A DNA stretch of 64,000 bases from Chryseolinea sp. (GCA_025923195.1 JAICGJ010000002.1:50290-114289), one strand, 5' to 3'. Counted from the stretch's first letter, positions 27,114 to 35,894 are shown. A program made the numbers and translations. The notes: generated by a model from the sequence alone, not told the origin.

Positions 27114-27998
27114 ATGGTCACCCACATTCCCCGCCAAGTGCTGGAGGGTGTTATGCAGTCACTCCGGCTTCAAGATCCTACTGCCATACAAGACTTCTCA
27201 TTTGCCGGCGGGGGTTGTATAAACTACGGCGGTAAAATCAAAACTGTTAGCGGAGACTTTTTTCTTAAGTGGAATGATAAAGGAAAATTCCCCGGGATGT
27301 TTCAGGCGGAAAGCAAGGGATTAAAGTTACTTCTGCAACAAAATGCAATTTATATCCCGCGGGTTGAGGCCCATGGGGAAAGTAGCACGTACCAGTTTCT
27401 TTTATTGGAATACATAGTCCAAAAAACCAAGTCTAAAACATATTGGGAAGACCTCGGTAAACAACTGGCAGCACTTCATAACGTTACCGATACTAGCTTT
27501 GGATTAGATCATGATAACTTCATTGGCTCGCTAAACCAATTCAACCAGCAGCACTCGTCCTGGCTAGACTTTTATATTGAACAGCGGTTAGATGTTCAAC
27601 TGAAAAACGCCATTGACCAGGGTTATGCCAGTTCATCATGGTCCAAAAAATTTGAATTATTATATACCAGACTTCCAGAATTGCTCCCTGTCGAAAAACC
27701 GGCGTTGCTTCACGGTGATTTGTGGAGCGGAAACTTAATAAGCAATGAAAAGGGCGAACCTTGTCTAATTGACCCCGCTGTTTATTTTGGCAACCGCGAA
27801 ATGGATTTGGCTATGACCAGACTATTCGGAGGATTTAGCGAGCAATTCTACTCATCCTATCGACAAGCCTTCCCGCTCTCGCCGGGGTTCGAACGTCGCG
27901 TAGGCATTTATAGTCTCTACCCGTTGCTCGTTCATGTTAATTTGTTTGGCGGATCATATGTTTATTCTGTTGAAGAAATCTTGAGGGCTTTTATTTGA
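27114..27998 (+). CDS. Fructosamine/ketosamine-3-kinase family protein
   Basis: Protein of 294 residues. It would phosphorylate ketoamines formed by glycation of proteins or amino acids, which then decay, repairing the amine. The kinase-like fold shows FFLKWNDKGKFPGMFQAESK (ATP-binding lysine and a Glu), FLLLEYI, the catalytic HGDLWSGNL near residue 205 and LIDPAVYFGNREMDLAMTRL, whose Asp binds metal. The C-terminus matches the family end VHVNLFGGSY. It follows the TonB receptor by eight bases and overlaps the YpdA gene by eight bases at the convergent ends. Confidence 0.9.
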   Translation: MVTHIPRQVLEGVMQSLRLQDPTAIQDFSFAGGGCINYGGKIKTVSGDFFLKWNDKGKFPGMFQAESKGLKLLLQQNAIYIPRVEAHGESSTYQFLLLEYIVQKTKSKTYWEDLGKQLAALHNVTDTSFGLDHDNFIGSLNQFNQQHSSWLDFYIEQRLDVQLKNAIDQGYASSSWSKKFELLYTRLPELLPVEKPALLHGDLWSGNLISNEKGEPCLIDPAVYFGNREMDLAMTRLFGGFSEQFYSSYRQAFPLSPGFERRVGIYSLYPLLVHVNLFGGSYVYSVEEILRAFI

Positions 27999-28968
27999 TT
28001 TTCCTCATAAGATCCTTCACAATCATTTCAGCATGGACCCTGGAATTCTCTATGAACCATTTATTTGTCTTCAGCCCACCACAAACAACGCCGGCCAGGT
28101 ATAAATTCATCACATTTGTTTCCATGGTCTTTTCGTCATACACGGGTGTATGGAATTCATCATCATGAAATTTTATGCCACAGGCCGTCATAAAATCGAA
28201 AGGCGGTTGATAGCCCGTCATAGCCAGGACAAAATCATTCTCCAACTCTATTACCCCTTGTGGTGTTTTGACAATGGCCGACGATGGTCTGATCTCAAGA
28301 ATTTCAGAATTGAAGAAAGCTTTAATCGAACTCTCTTTAATACGGTTTTCGATATCCGGCTTCACCCAATACTTTACGCTATCTAAAATCGAGGACTCGC
28401 GAATTACCATAGTGACTATTGCTCCTTTACGGTAGGTCTCAAGAGCAACGTCGACTGCCGAATTTGCTGCTCCCACGACAATAATATTTTGGCCAAAGTA
28501 AGGATGGGGCTCATCGTAATAGTGCTTAACTTTTGGCAGATCTTCACCAGGAACATCGAGTAGGTAGGGTAGATCGTAAAATCCAAGAGATAAAATGAGG
28601 GATTTTGCTCTATACGTCTTTTTTGTTGTGATGATTTTGTGAAATCCGTTATCAATTTCAGTGCTGTTTACTTTTTCATAAAGTCTCACATTGAGTTGCC
28701 AAAAAGAACAAACCCGCCTGTAATATTCCAGCGACTCGGCACGGTTGGGTTTGGGCCCGTGAGAAATAAACGGTACGTTACCAATTTCCAACCGCTCGGA
28801 CGTTGAAAAGAAGGTCATGTGGAGTGGGTAGTGATAGAGGGAATTCACGAGGCAGCCCTTTTCGACTATCAAATATCTAAGACCTGCCTTTTTGGCTTCG
28901 ATCCCACACGCTAAGCCTATTGGTCCGGCGCCTATTATTACCACATCGTAATCGCTTTCTGAATGCAT
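27991..28968 (-). CDS. ypdA: YpdA-type FAD/NAD(P) disulfide reductase (bacillithiol-related)
   Basis: Protein of 325 residues with two dinucleotide folds: DVVIIGAGPIGLACGIEAKK (FAD) and NIIVVGAANSAVDVALETYR (NADPH). The segment GCLVNSLYHYPLHMTFFSTS and the C-terminal GVVCGGLKTNKWFIENSRVH are characteristic of YpdA, the putative bacillithiol disulfide reductase. There is no CxxC redox pair as in thioredoxin reductases; YpdA instead relies on a single cysteine, here in the GVVCGG region. It suggests that the organism uses bacillithiol, which is known in Bacteroidota. It is convergent with the kinase gene. Confidence 0.9.
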   Translation of the reverse strand: MHSESDYDVVIIGAGPIGLACGIEAKKAGLRYLIVEKGCLVNSLYHYPLHMTFFSTSERLEIGNVPFISHGPKPNRAESLEYYRRVCSFWQLNVRLYEKVNSTEIDNGFHKIITTKKTYRAKSLILSLGFYDLPYLLDVPGEDLPKVKHYYDEPHPYFGQNIIVVGAANSAVDVALETYRKGAIVTMVIRESSILDSVKYWVKPDIENRIKESSIKAFFNSEILEIRPSSAIVKTPQGVIELENDFVLAMTGYQPPFDFMTACGIKFHDDEFHTPVYDEKTMETNVMNLYLAGVVCGGLKTNKWFIENSRVHAEMIVKDLMRKIK

Positions 28969-29103
28969 TTCTGAGAGAAGTTTTTGAGAAGAACAAATAA
29001 CGCAATGTTAGTCCCTCAAAAATAAGCTTTCTCCCATCAAATCCGTTTCAGTGACCGAATAGGGCAGAGCTTAAAAAATCTATCCTAAGTCATAAATTCA
29101 CTT

Positions 29104-29111
29104 TACATTTG
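29104..29111 (+). promoter_or_regulatory. -7 element TACATTTG upstream of gltX
   Basis: Exact TAnnTTTG, 18 bases before the gltX ATG, giving a very short leader. It is followed by CAATCC, the same context as the asd promoter. No -33 TTG is obvious. Confidence 0.6.
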
Positions 29112-29129
29112 CAATCCAAAATAATTTGA

Positions 29130-30665
29130 ATGAGAGAGGTTCGCGTACGGTTTGCACCTAGCCCCACAGGAGCTTTGCATATTGGTGGGGTGAGAACTGC
29201 ACTTTATAATTTTCTGCTAGCTCGGCAGAGTAACGGTACCATGATACTGCGCATTGAGGACACAGATCAAGCCAGATACGTTCCGGGCGCCGAAGAATAT
29301 ATCATTCAATCGCTTGCGTGGCTTGGAATTAAGATCGACGAAGGGTTCAGCGTTGGTGGCCCACATGCGCCGTATCGCCAGTCGGAACGCAAGTCAATGT
29401 ACATGCAGTATGCGCAACAACTTTTAGATAACGGGCATGCATATTATGCTTTTGACACAGAACAGGAACTTGAGTCGATGCGCGACAGGTTAAAAACTGC
29501 TGGTGTCGTATCCCCACAATACAACAGCATCACGCGCATGCAGATGCGCAACTCCCTTACGCTTCTCGAAGATGAAGTAAAGGCCCTCCTTGCGGCGAAC
29601 ACGCCTTACGTGATTCGACTGAAGGTTCCCCGGAAAGAAGAAGTAAGGCTGAACGATATGATCCGCGGTTGGGTGATGGTACATTCTGCCCAAATTGATG
29701 ATAAAGTCTTAATGAAGAGCGATGGTATGCCGACGTACCATTTGGCAAATGTAGTTGACGATTACTTAATGAAAATCTCACATGTAATTCGTGGGGAGGA
29801 GTGGCTTCCTTCCGCACCTTTGCACGTGCTCCTTTACAGATTCCTAGGATGGGAAAAAGAGATGCCTCAGTTTGCTCACTTGCCGCTATTGTTAAAACCT
29901 ACCGGCGATGGCAAACTCAGCAAGCGAGATGCTGATCAAATGGGGTTCCCCATTTTTCCTTTGGACTGGACTGATCCCAACACGAATGAAAAGGTTATAG
30001 GATTCCGCGAGGCGGGCTACTTGCCGGAAGCACTGATTAATTTCCTTGCATTTCTGGGATGGAACCCCGGAACGACGGAGGAAATTTTTTCAATGGATGA
30101 ATTGATCAAGAGATTCTCCGTTGAGCGCATCGGAAAAGCGGGAACCAAGTTCGACATTCTTAAAGCGCAGTGGTTCAATCAACAGTATCTGCGTGCAAAA
30201 CCCAACGAGCAGCTTGCTGAATATTTACTTGATTCGCTGTCGAATGAGAATATTGCATGCTCCAAGGAGAAAGCCATAAAAGTTGTCTCAATCATGAAGG
30301 AACGTGCTACGTTTCCTAAAGACCTTTGGGAGCACGGTAAATTTCTTTTTTACGCGCCAAAGTCCTTTGACGAAACTGTCGCCAGTAAAAAATGGAACGA
30401 TGATGCCGCCAAAGTTCTTGAAGCCTACAAAACTGAATTAAAGCAGTTGTCTTCTTTTGATGCAGCTACTGCAATGGGTACTTTGGAAAAAGTGACGGCA
30501 GGTCTTGGCATCGCGACGGGAAAAATTCTTCAGGCATTGCGACTTTCAATCACTGGCGCTGGTACGGGTCCTGATCTAATGATGGTTATGGAGATAATTG
30601 GGAGAGACGAAGTCGTAAAAAGAATTGACTACGCGCTTCAAACATTGAACGCTAAAGTTAGTTAA
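29130..30665 (+). CDS. gltX: Glutamyl-tRNA synthetase
   Basis: Protein of 511 residues; it charges tRNA-Glu (and, in organisms without GlnRS, tRNA-Gln). The class I HIGH motif is PSPTGALHIGGVRTALYNFL near residue 10, and the KMSKS equivalent is GDGKLSKRDADQMG near residue 270. The C-terminal anticodon-binding helical domain is complete (LQALRLSITGAGTGPDLM, VVKRIDYALQTL). The ATG at 29130 fits the family start exactly and a -7 promoter element lies 18 bases upstream. A small basic gene follows eight bases after the stop. Confidence 0.97.
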   Translation: MREVRVRFAPSPTGALHIGGVRTALYNFLLARQSNGTMILRIEDTDQARYVPGAEEYIIQSLAWLGIKIDEGFSVGGPHAPYRQSERKSMYMQYAQQLLDNGHAYYAFDTEQELESMRDRLKTAGVVSPQYNSITRMQMRNSLTLLEDEVKALLAANTPYVIRLKVPRKEEVRLNDMIRGWVMVHSAQIDDKVLMKSDGMPTYHLANVVDDYLMKISHVIRGEEWLPSAPLHVLLYRFLGWEKEMPQFAHLPLLLKPTGDGKLSKRDADQMGFPIFPLDWTDPNTNEKVIGFREAGYLPEALINFLAFLGWNPGTTEEIFSMDELIKRFSVERIGKAGTKFDILKAQWFNQQYLRAKPNEQLAEYLLDSLSNENIACSKEKAIKVVSIMKERATFPKDLWEHGKFLFYAPKSFDETVASKKWNDDAAKVLEAYKTELKQLSSFDAATAMGTLEKVTAGLGIATGKILQALRLSITGAGTGPDLMMVMEIIGRDEVVKRIDYALQTLNAKVS

Positions 30666-30673
30666 CTTTGATC

Positions 30674-30892
30674 ATGGCAAAAGCTGGAAAAAAATCCTCC
30701 AACAAACCAAAGCCCCGCGTTCATAAAGACTTGCAAGGCTTGGATATTGTAATAGATCAGTTTGGCGAGATCAAGGCAAACATGAATATTGAAAAGCTGA
30801 ATGAGTTTTTAGACAAAAATGTCGATGATAAAAAACTTGCCGAACGCGACGACTACGAAGAATTAAAGAAAGGGAAAAAAAAGAAAAAATAA
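30674..30892 (+). CDS. Small basic conserved hypothetical protein
   Basis: Protein of 72 residues from the ATG at 30674 (the frame can also open at a TTG two codons earlier). It starts with a basic stretch MAKAGKKSSNKPKPRVHKDL, continues with a strand-helix segment LDIVIDQFGEIKANMNIEKL and ends in a lysine run. Similar short genes are found next to gltX in Cytophagales, by my recollection, and none has an assigned function. It is eight bases behind gltX and so probably in the same transcript. Confidence 0.7.
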   Translation: MAKAGKKSSNKPKPRVHKDLQGLDIVIDQFGEIKANMNIEKLNEFLDKNVDDKKLAERDDYEELKKGKKKKK

Positions 30893-31139
30893 TCCCATAA
30901 ATTTCAGAACAAGCCCACACCTGTTCATGAAATTATCACCTTATGAAATTCTCTTGCATTTATTTCCTGTTCTAAAGTTTCGAACACAGTCCCAGTGCAC
31001 CCCAAGGTTGATGACCTCGCGCCGGAAATGGGAATTCGCGGCAATAACCACATATACCGTCATCGAATTTGAGCCAAGGGTGAACAACAAGCCTATTTAA
31101 TATTCGTATTTAAGTAAATAAATTCAAAAACTTTACATC

Positions 31140-31916
31140 ATGGGTAGATCACACGAAATCGATTATCAAATCAAGGGGGAAAGCATTCAAATAGTAGAAG
31201 TCGAGCTGGATCCGGGAGAAACGGTGATAGCAGAAGCCGGCGCTATGTTGTTTATGGAAGATGGGGTGCAATTTCAGGCAAAGATGGGAGACGGTTCCAA
31301 TCCGAATCAGGGCCTATTCGACAAGTTGCTGTCCGTAGGGTCTCGAGTCCTTACCGGTGAATCACTCTTCATGACTCATTTCACAAATCATGGTAATCGG
31401 CGAGCGAAGGTTGGATTTTCTGCGCCTTACCCGGGAACAGTTATCCCTATTGATCTATCCCAAAGTCCGGGAAATGAACTTATTGTTCAAAAAGACGGGT
31501 TTCTTTGCGCAGCCTTCGGTACCAAGGTTTCGATAACTTTCAATCGGAGGTTGGGCTCTGGTCTAGTGGGGGGAGAGGGCTTCATTCTCCAAAAGTTGCA
31601 CGGCGATGGAAAGGCCTTCGTCCATGCCGGTGGTACAGTAATTGAACGAACATTAAATAATGAAACATTAAGAGTGGATACAGGATGCGTTGTTGCCTTT
31701 GAGTCGCAGATTGATTTTGATGTTCAAAGTGCGGGCGGACTCCGTTCTATGATTTTTGGAGGCGAGGGCATTTTCCTTGCTACACTACGAGGGACGGGTA
31801 AAATTTGGCTCCAGTCAATGCCAATACGCAAGCTTGTTCAAGCGCTTGCACCTTATGGTCGCAACAGTGGAAAGGAGGCCAGCTCATTATTGGGGGGCCT
31901 GCTTGAACGGTCCTAA
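31140..31916 (+). CDS. AIM24 family (TIGR00266) protein
   Basis: Protein of 258 residues with a beta-rich double-stranded helix: [20 protein letters not shown], then [33 protein letters not shown], and [20 protein letters not shown] near the end, which are the recurring segments of the TIGR00266/AIM24 family. Eukaryotic AIM24 is a mitochondrial protein; the bacterial role is not known. The final [20 protein letters not shown] is also typical. It is preceded by 247 bases without a gene, so it likely has its own promoter, and is followed 74 bases later by the dehydrogenase-like gene. Confidence 0.9.
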   Translation: MGRSHEIDYQIKGESIQIVEVELDPGETVIAEAGAMLFMEDGVQFQAKMGDGSNPNQGLFDKLLSVGSRVLTGESLFMTHFTNHGNRRAKVGFSAPYPGTVIPIDLSQSPGNELIVQKDGFLCAAFGTKVSITFNRRLGSGLVGGEGFILQKLHGDGKAFVHAGGTVIERTLNNETLRVDTGCVVAFESQIDFDVQSAGGLRSMIFGGEGIFLATLRGTGKIWLQSMPIRKLVQALAPYGRNSGKEASSLLGGLLERS

Positions 31917-31990
31917 GCGCAAAATGTTTATGCCTGATCCTTACAAAAGCTTATTCTTTTTCTGATGCCCGTCCGCCAAATCGTCATTGA

Positions 31991-33211
31991 ATGAATAAGC
32001 TGAAAATCGGCCTTATTCGTGAAGGTAAGATTCCACCGGATAAACGTGTAGCTTTCACACCTTTGCAGGCTGAAGAAGTTGAACAGAGATTCCCGCATGT
32101 AAAGGTGCTGTGTGAGACAAGCTCCATACGTTGTTTCCAGGATCAGGAATATCAGGCATTGGATATAGAAGTCACCGAGAATGTTGGACAATGTGATATC
32201 TTGATGGGGATTAAGGAGGTTCCAGTCAGTTCTCTCATCCCAGGAAAAACATACCTGTTCTTCTCGCATACCTTGAAGAAGCAGCCCTATAATCGCAAGC
32301 TTCTGCAAGCCGCCCTGGAAAAAAACATCAGGCTGATCGACTATGAGGCACTGAAAGACAAACAGGGAAACCGTCTTGTTGCGTTTGGTCGTTATGCCGG
32401 AATTGTCGGGGCTTATAACGGGCTGTGGACGTACGGTAACCGATACAAAAAGTTTTCGTTGCGCAGAGCTTACGATTGTTTTGATGTTAATGACCTCAAG
32501 TTGGAGTTGGAAAAAGTGAAACTGCCTCCCATAAAGATTCTGCTGACAGGATCTGGTAGAGTTGGTAAGGGCGCGATGGAGACGCTGGATAGCGCGCGAA
32601 TCCGAAAGGTTAACATTCATGATTTTCTCTACAAAAAATTTGAACAGCCTGTTTACATTCAGCTAAGTAGTGGAGATTATCATACTCGTAAAGCCGGTGG
32701 CCATTTTAACCGGGAAGAATTCCACCACCACCCCGACCGTTATTTTTCCCATTTTGTTGACTTCACAAAAGTGACAGATCTTCTCCTTGCAGGAGCTTAT
32801 TGGAATCCAAAGGCTCCCGTATTGTTCACGAGGGAAGATATGCTCGCATCTGATTTTAAGATTCGTATTATCGCCGATATAACATGCGATATTAACGGTT
32901 CTGTACCGAGTACGAAGCGTGCTAGCACGATCCCCGATCCCATTTACGACTATGACCCGGTGATGGACGCTCTTCATCCGCCATTCGCAAGCGATTCATA
33001 CGTTTCGGTCATGGCCGTTGATAATTTGCCATGTGAATTACCGAGAAGCTCATCTGAAGAGTTTGGTCGTGATCTTATTGATCGTATTTTGAAACCATTG
33101 CTGACAGACGATACAGATGGTATAATCGAGCGCGCAACAATTACTTCTAACGGGCGCCTCACTAGCCATTTCGCATATCTTGACGACTATGCGTACGGCA
33201 CTGACATTTGA
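31991..33211 (+). CDS. Saccharopine dehydrogenase-like NAD(P) oxidoreductase (AlaDH/PNT fold)
   Basis: Protein of 406 residues. The N-terminal part matches the AlaDH/PNT N-domain: LKIGLIREGKIPPDKRVAFT, LMGIKEVPVSSLIPGKTYLF, FFSHTLKKQPYN, and the Rossmann segment IKILLTGSGRVGKGAMETLD. The C-terminal half (VLFTREDMLASDFKIRIIAD, DITCDINGSVPSTKRASTIP) resembles lysine-forming saccharopine dehydrogenase (Lys1) more than alanine dehydrogenase. The exact reaction is uncertain since Lys1-like proteins in Bacteroidota are poorly tested. The 721 bases that follow hold no convincing gene. Confidence 0.85.
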   Translation: MNKLKIGLIREGKIPPDKRVAFTPLQAEEVEQRFPHVKVLCETSSIRCFQDQEYQALDIEVTENVGQCDILMGIKEVPVSSLIPGKTYLFFSHTLKKQPYNRKLLQAALEKNIRLIDYEALKDKQGNRLVAFGRYAGIVGAYNGLWTYGNRYKKFSLRRAYDCFDVNDLKLELEKVKLPPIKILLTGSGRVGKGAMETLDSARIRKVNIHDFLYKKFEQPVYIQLSSGDYHTRKAGGHFNREEFHHHPDRYFSHFVDFTKVTDLLLAGAYWNPKAPVLFTREDMLASDFKIRIIADITCDINGSVPSTKRASTIPDPIYDYDPVMDALHPPFASDSYVSVMAVDNLPCELPRSSSEEFGRDLIDRILKPLLTDDTDGIIERATITSNGRLTSHFAYLDDYAYGTDI

Positions 33212-33932
33212 GCATACTACAATTCAGGTTTACGTTTTAACACCAAATCACTTGGCGGCAGTTTCCAGGAATCTCAGAATATATATTTTCGAACCGCGAG
33301 GAGGTAGCTAATGACATAACACACGAAACAGGTGTTACTGTCGATTTGGGATCGATACCTCCAAAGTCTTTTCTACCCGACTAGAACGGGGCTTGCATGT
33401 CCTAAGTTTTTCTATTTTCGGCGCAACGGCTGGGATACTACATGTCGCTTCAACCTTATCGCATTTCAGCAGCTCAAACGTTGAAAGACTTTTTCAGGAA
33501 ATTTGATTACATGTCAATTTTGCATTTGATCGAAGGACATACACACGATTTTGCTTGACAATTCTTTGGCATTATTTGGGTTGGAGATCATTGGGAATTA
33601 TCTGGTTGTGCTCTTACTGGGTTATACCCAGTCCTGTTTTTTACCGAATGGGTGAACTGTGCCTGACCATACTGTCCATCCATTGGATTGGATTGTATTA
33701 TTTTTTATCGGACTGTATTTTTTATGTCGATTTCAGGATTTTATTGATAGGCAGGAGGCTTCTGCGTTGCTGGACCTTTCTTTTTTATGGGAGAGATCAG
33801 AATCCTTAGTTCCACTGCGTACAGCATCATGTTGTTTTTACTGGGACCATCCTTCATTTTTTTCTGTAATGAGTGTTTTTAAGATTCTTCGTTATTCGTA
33901 TGACATTAGGTTTTTGACCAATACCTTTGAAC
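33212..33932. other. 721-base region without a convincing gene; possible decayed membrane-protein sequence
   Basis: No full gene or RNA is supported. From about 33540 the plus strand is T-rich and, in three frames that alternate with stops, gives short hydrophobic peptides: DNSLALFGLEIIGNYLVVLL then a stop near 33640, and DHTVHPLDWIVLFFIGLYFL from about 33660. The second resembles the first span of sodium:solute symporters. A frameshifted remnant of a transporter gene is one explanation, chance in T-rich DNA another. Confidence 0.35.
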
Positions 33933-34235
33933 ATGCTTTTATATAACATCACAATAGGGATTGACAAAGAGGTTGAGAGGGAATGGCTGCAATGGATGAA
34001 AGCGGAACACATTCCTGAGGTGATGAAGACAAACTTATTTTATGATTTTAAAATCTATAAAGTCCTTCAAGATCAAGATGAAGATAATATCTCCTATAGC
34101 GTACAATATCTGGCCCAAACACTTGACCATGTGACCCTTTATTTTGAAAAGTTTGCACCGTCAATACTCGAAAAACTTCGATTGCGATTTAAGGACAAAC
34201 ACGTTGCCTTTATGACATTGCTTGAGGAGGTGTGA
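33933..34235 (+). CDS. DUF4286 family protein
   Basis: Protein of 100 residues: MLLYNITIGIDKEVEREWLQ, then WMKAEHIPEVMKTNLFYDFK, and YSVQYLAQTLDHVTLYFEKF, with the family end RFKDKHVAFMTLLEE. DUF4286 is a small ferredoxin-like alpha/beta domain, common in Bacteroidota, with no assigned role. The ATG at 33933 matches the start of the domain; an upstream TTG adds two residues. The protein is soluble and lacks a signal peptide. It follows the gene-poor stretch and precedes two small unknown genes. Confidence 0.88.
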   Translation: MLLYNITIGIDKEVEREWLQWMKAEHIPEVMKTNLFYDFKIYKVLQDQDEDNISYSVQYLAQTLDHVTLYFEKFAPSILEKLRLRFKDKHVAFMTLLEEV

Positions 34236-34317
34236 TGCCCAATATGACAACTACTTACAAAGCGAAAGTCTAAAAATATCGTTAACTTTCCTTACATAAG
34301 CTAAGCAGGGTTCAGGA

Positions 34318-34617
34318 ATGCGTATCAGGGCGTCTATATTCGCTGTAATCATTTCCTTTCTGTGGATCAGTCTGCAATCTCCCCGGCCAAATCATAGCGA
34401 TAATAATGAGACGAGAGTTTCGGCTCATATAGTCGACGCCGCTTTTGATAGGGATCAAGGATTTATATGGAAAAAATCGAGTTCGCCTGACCGGCTGGTG
34501 CAAGCGAACTCCGCAACTCGAGAAGTTCGCATTTACTGCGAGACGATGACGAATTTGGTGTCATTTACGCCTTTCCCTGTAAAGTTTTACCTGCGGTTTA
34601 GAGTGTTTAGAAATTAG
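34318..34617 (+). CDS. Hypothetical secreted protein (doubtful)
   Basis: An open frame of 99 codons with ATG start. The first 20 residues (MRIRASIFAVIISFLWISLQ) look like a signal peptide; the rest (AHIVDAAFDRDQGFIWKKSS and onward) matches nothing I know and has no motif. The composition is less typical than that of neighbouring genes, so it could be a chance frame. It is kept because the signal-like N-terminus and the lack of any other gene here make a small exported protein possible. Confidence 0.35.
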   Translation: MRIRASIFAVIISFLWISLQSPRPNHSDNNETRVSAHIVDAAFDRDQGFIWKKSSSPDRLVQANSATREVRIYCETMTNLVSFTPFPVKFYLRFRVFRN

Positions 34618-34698
34618 CGTTCGTTCGAGTAATCCATTGGCACTATCATGGTGTTATGTTACTGGATCTCATCCAAATCAAATTAAATTCTTACCGGT

Positions 34699-34983
34699 AT
34701 GAAAAACGCAAAATTCGTAAGCCCTTCAGATATAAATATGTTTCACTTTGGCTCTAAGGACGTGCTTACCAGCAACGATGAAAAGGAAGCGCGAAAACAC
34801 AAGCTTGAGCGTGCAATGATAATTAGTAATTCTGAACATGTTCCAATTAGCCTCTTTATGCGACTGCCGAATGGCGACACATTAGAAACGGAATCCGATG
34901 TTGTGGACTATGCCGACGACGTCGTATTACTGAAAGGAGGCTATTATATTCCAGTTTGGGCAATTCTGGATGTGGACGTTTGA
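34699..34983 (+). CDS. Hypothetical protein
   Basis: Protein of 94 residues without signal peptide or membrane span. The C-terminal half (LFMRLPNGDTLETESDVVDY, ADDVVLLKGGYYIPVWAILD) looks like a small beta barrel; the N-terminal half carries a charged helix (NDEKEARKHKLERAM). I recognise no family. The frame ends 23 bases before the convergent acetyltransferase stop. Codon use looks ordinary, and the strand pattern supports a real, folded protein. Confidence 0.6.
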   Translation: MKNAKFVSPSDINMFHFGSKDVLTSNDEKEARKHKLERAMIISNSEHVPISLFMRLPNGDTLETESDVVDYADDVVLLKGGYYIPVWAILDVDV

Positions 34984-35006
34984 CAGAAAATGCAAAGGGA
35001 CTTCAA

Positions 35007-35504
35007 TCAGGCTTCTTTTTCTATTGCATCCAACAGTGCCTCGATCTGAGAGCTTTCAAGAGTACAGTTCATCCAATCATTTTGGATGAGTGTTCCGTAT
35101 TTTTTGTAAAAATTTATGGCCGGCTCATTCCAGTCCAACACTTGCCACATCATCCCCGAGCAATTTTCGTCCAAGGCATGCTTCATCGTCCGCTCGAACA
35201 GTCGCTTTCCTATCTGTTTTCCCCTCTCTTTCTCCGTTACGATAATGTCTTCCAGGTAAAGTCTCTTCCCTTTCCATGTTGAGTATCTCCAATAGTAGAG
35301 GGAAAGCCCAACGACACCGTTTTCATTTTCGGCAACAAAAAAACCGTAAATGGGATTGGGCCCAAAGCCGTCGATGACCATCTTGTCAATGGTATTAATT
35401 ACCTCGTGGGGCGCTTTTTCATACTCCGCAAGTTCCTTGATTAAATCCAGTACACGCGGCAGATCCTCCTTCAAGCCCCTTCGAATTTTCGTTGAATCAT
35501 TCAT
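35007..35504 (-). CDS. GNAT family N-acetyltransferase
   Basis: Protein of 165 residues from the ATG at 35504. The frame stays open into the tRNA-Leu gene, but those codons are not coding. The GNAT fold is clear: IRRGLKEDLPRVLDLIKELA at the N-terminus, YLEDIIVTEKERGKQIGKRL with the acetyl-CoA-binding Q/R-x-x-G-x-G/A pattern (RGKQIGK), and NEPAINFYKKYGTL in the last part. It resembles the diamine acetyltransferase (SSAT) subgroup, with FFVAENENGVVGLSLYYWRY. The acceptor amine is not certain. It is downstream of two tRNA genes on the same strand. Confidence 0.9.
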   Translation of the reverse strand: MNDSTKIRRGLKEDLPRVLDLIKELAEYEKAPHEVINTIDKMVIDGFGPNPIYGFFVAENENGVVGLSLYYWRYSTWKGKRLYLEDIIVTEKERGKQIGKRLFERTMKHALDENCSGMMWQVLDWNEPAINFYKKYGTLIQNDWMNCTLESSQIEALLDAIEKEA

Positions 35505-35555
35505 CTGAAACAATTGCAGCAACTGGTATCGGTTGGTAAATAAGTCTGGATTGTG

Positions 35556-35641
35556 TACCCGGGGCGGGAGTTGAACCCGCACAGCCATTACTGGCCACAG
35601 GATTTTAAGTCCTGCGTGTCTACCAATTCCACCACCCGGGC
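35556..35641 (-). tRNA. tRNA-Leu (anticodon UAA)
   Basis: On the minus strand GCCCGGG opens the acceptor stem, paired with CCCGGGT; the D-arm is GTGGAATTGGTAGACAC, the anticodon loop is GGACTTAAAATCC with TAA, and a long variable arm (about 12 bases) precedes GGGTTCAACTCCC. The long variable arm fits class II tRNA-Leu. CCA is not encoded. Confidence 0.95.
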
Positions 35642-35657
35642 AGGTGTCATAAAAACA

Positions 35658-35685
35658 AAAAGTGCGAGGCTAATCTCACACTTTT
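35658..35685 (-). terminator. Terminator-like hairpin between tRNA-Gly and tRNA-Leu
   Basis: Read on the minus strand, AAAAGTG/CACTTTT with one mismatch and three more pairs surrounds a six-base loop, and T-rich sequence follows. It lies between the two tRNA genes, so it would end or attenuate the tRNA-Gly transcript before tRNA-Leu. Confidence 0.55.
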
Positions 35686-35692
35686 GCTACGA

Positions 35693-35721
35693 TTAACCAT
35701 TAACAGCTTAACGGTTAACAG
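35693..35721. repeat. Heptamer tandem array (four units)
   Basis: Units TTAACCA, TTAACAG, CTTAACGG and TTAACAG run head to tail between tRNA-Leu and tRNA-Gly. It shares ACAGCTTA with the array at 15453. It also contains a 6-bp inverted repeat TTAACC/GGTTAA. Confidence 0.65.
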
Positions 35722-35727
35722 TTCATG

Positions 35728-35800
<73 letters not shown>

Positions 35801-35894
35801 AATTTTGGTGGTGTGGGTGTGATGATTTGGGAGTGCAAATTTAAGTCTGATTCGTAAATTTCCAAATCGATGGGCCGTATTCGACGCTATCCCA

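Noticed and set aside
31928..32620. 230-codon open frame on the minus strand, antisense to the saccharopine dehydrogenase-like gene
   Set aside because: It lies fully inside a well-supported gene, its translation shows no domain, and its composition follows from the codon bias of the plus-strand gene.
33555..33946. Two overlapping plus-strand frames (85 and 95 codons) in the gene-poor region
   Set aside because: Neither has a recognisable domain or a plausible start, and hydrophobic pieces appear in different frames. They are described as possible decayed sequence instead.
35505..35588. N-terminal extension of the GNAT protein through tRNA-Leu
   Set aside because: The added codons read through the tRNA gene and the GNAT domain starts at the ATG at 35504.
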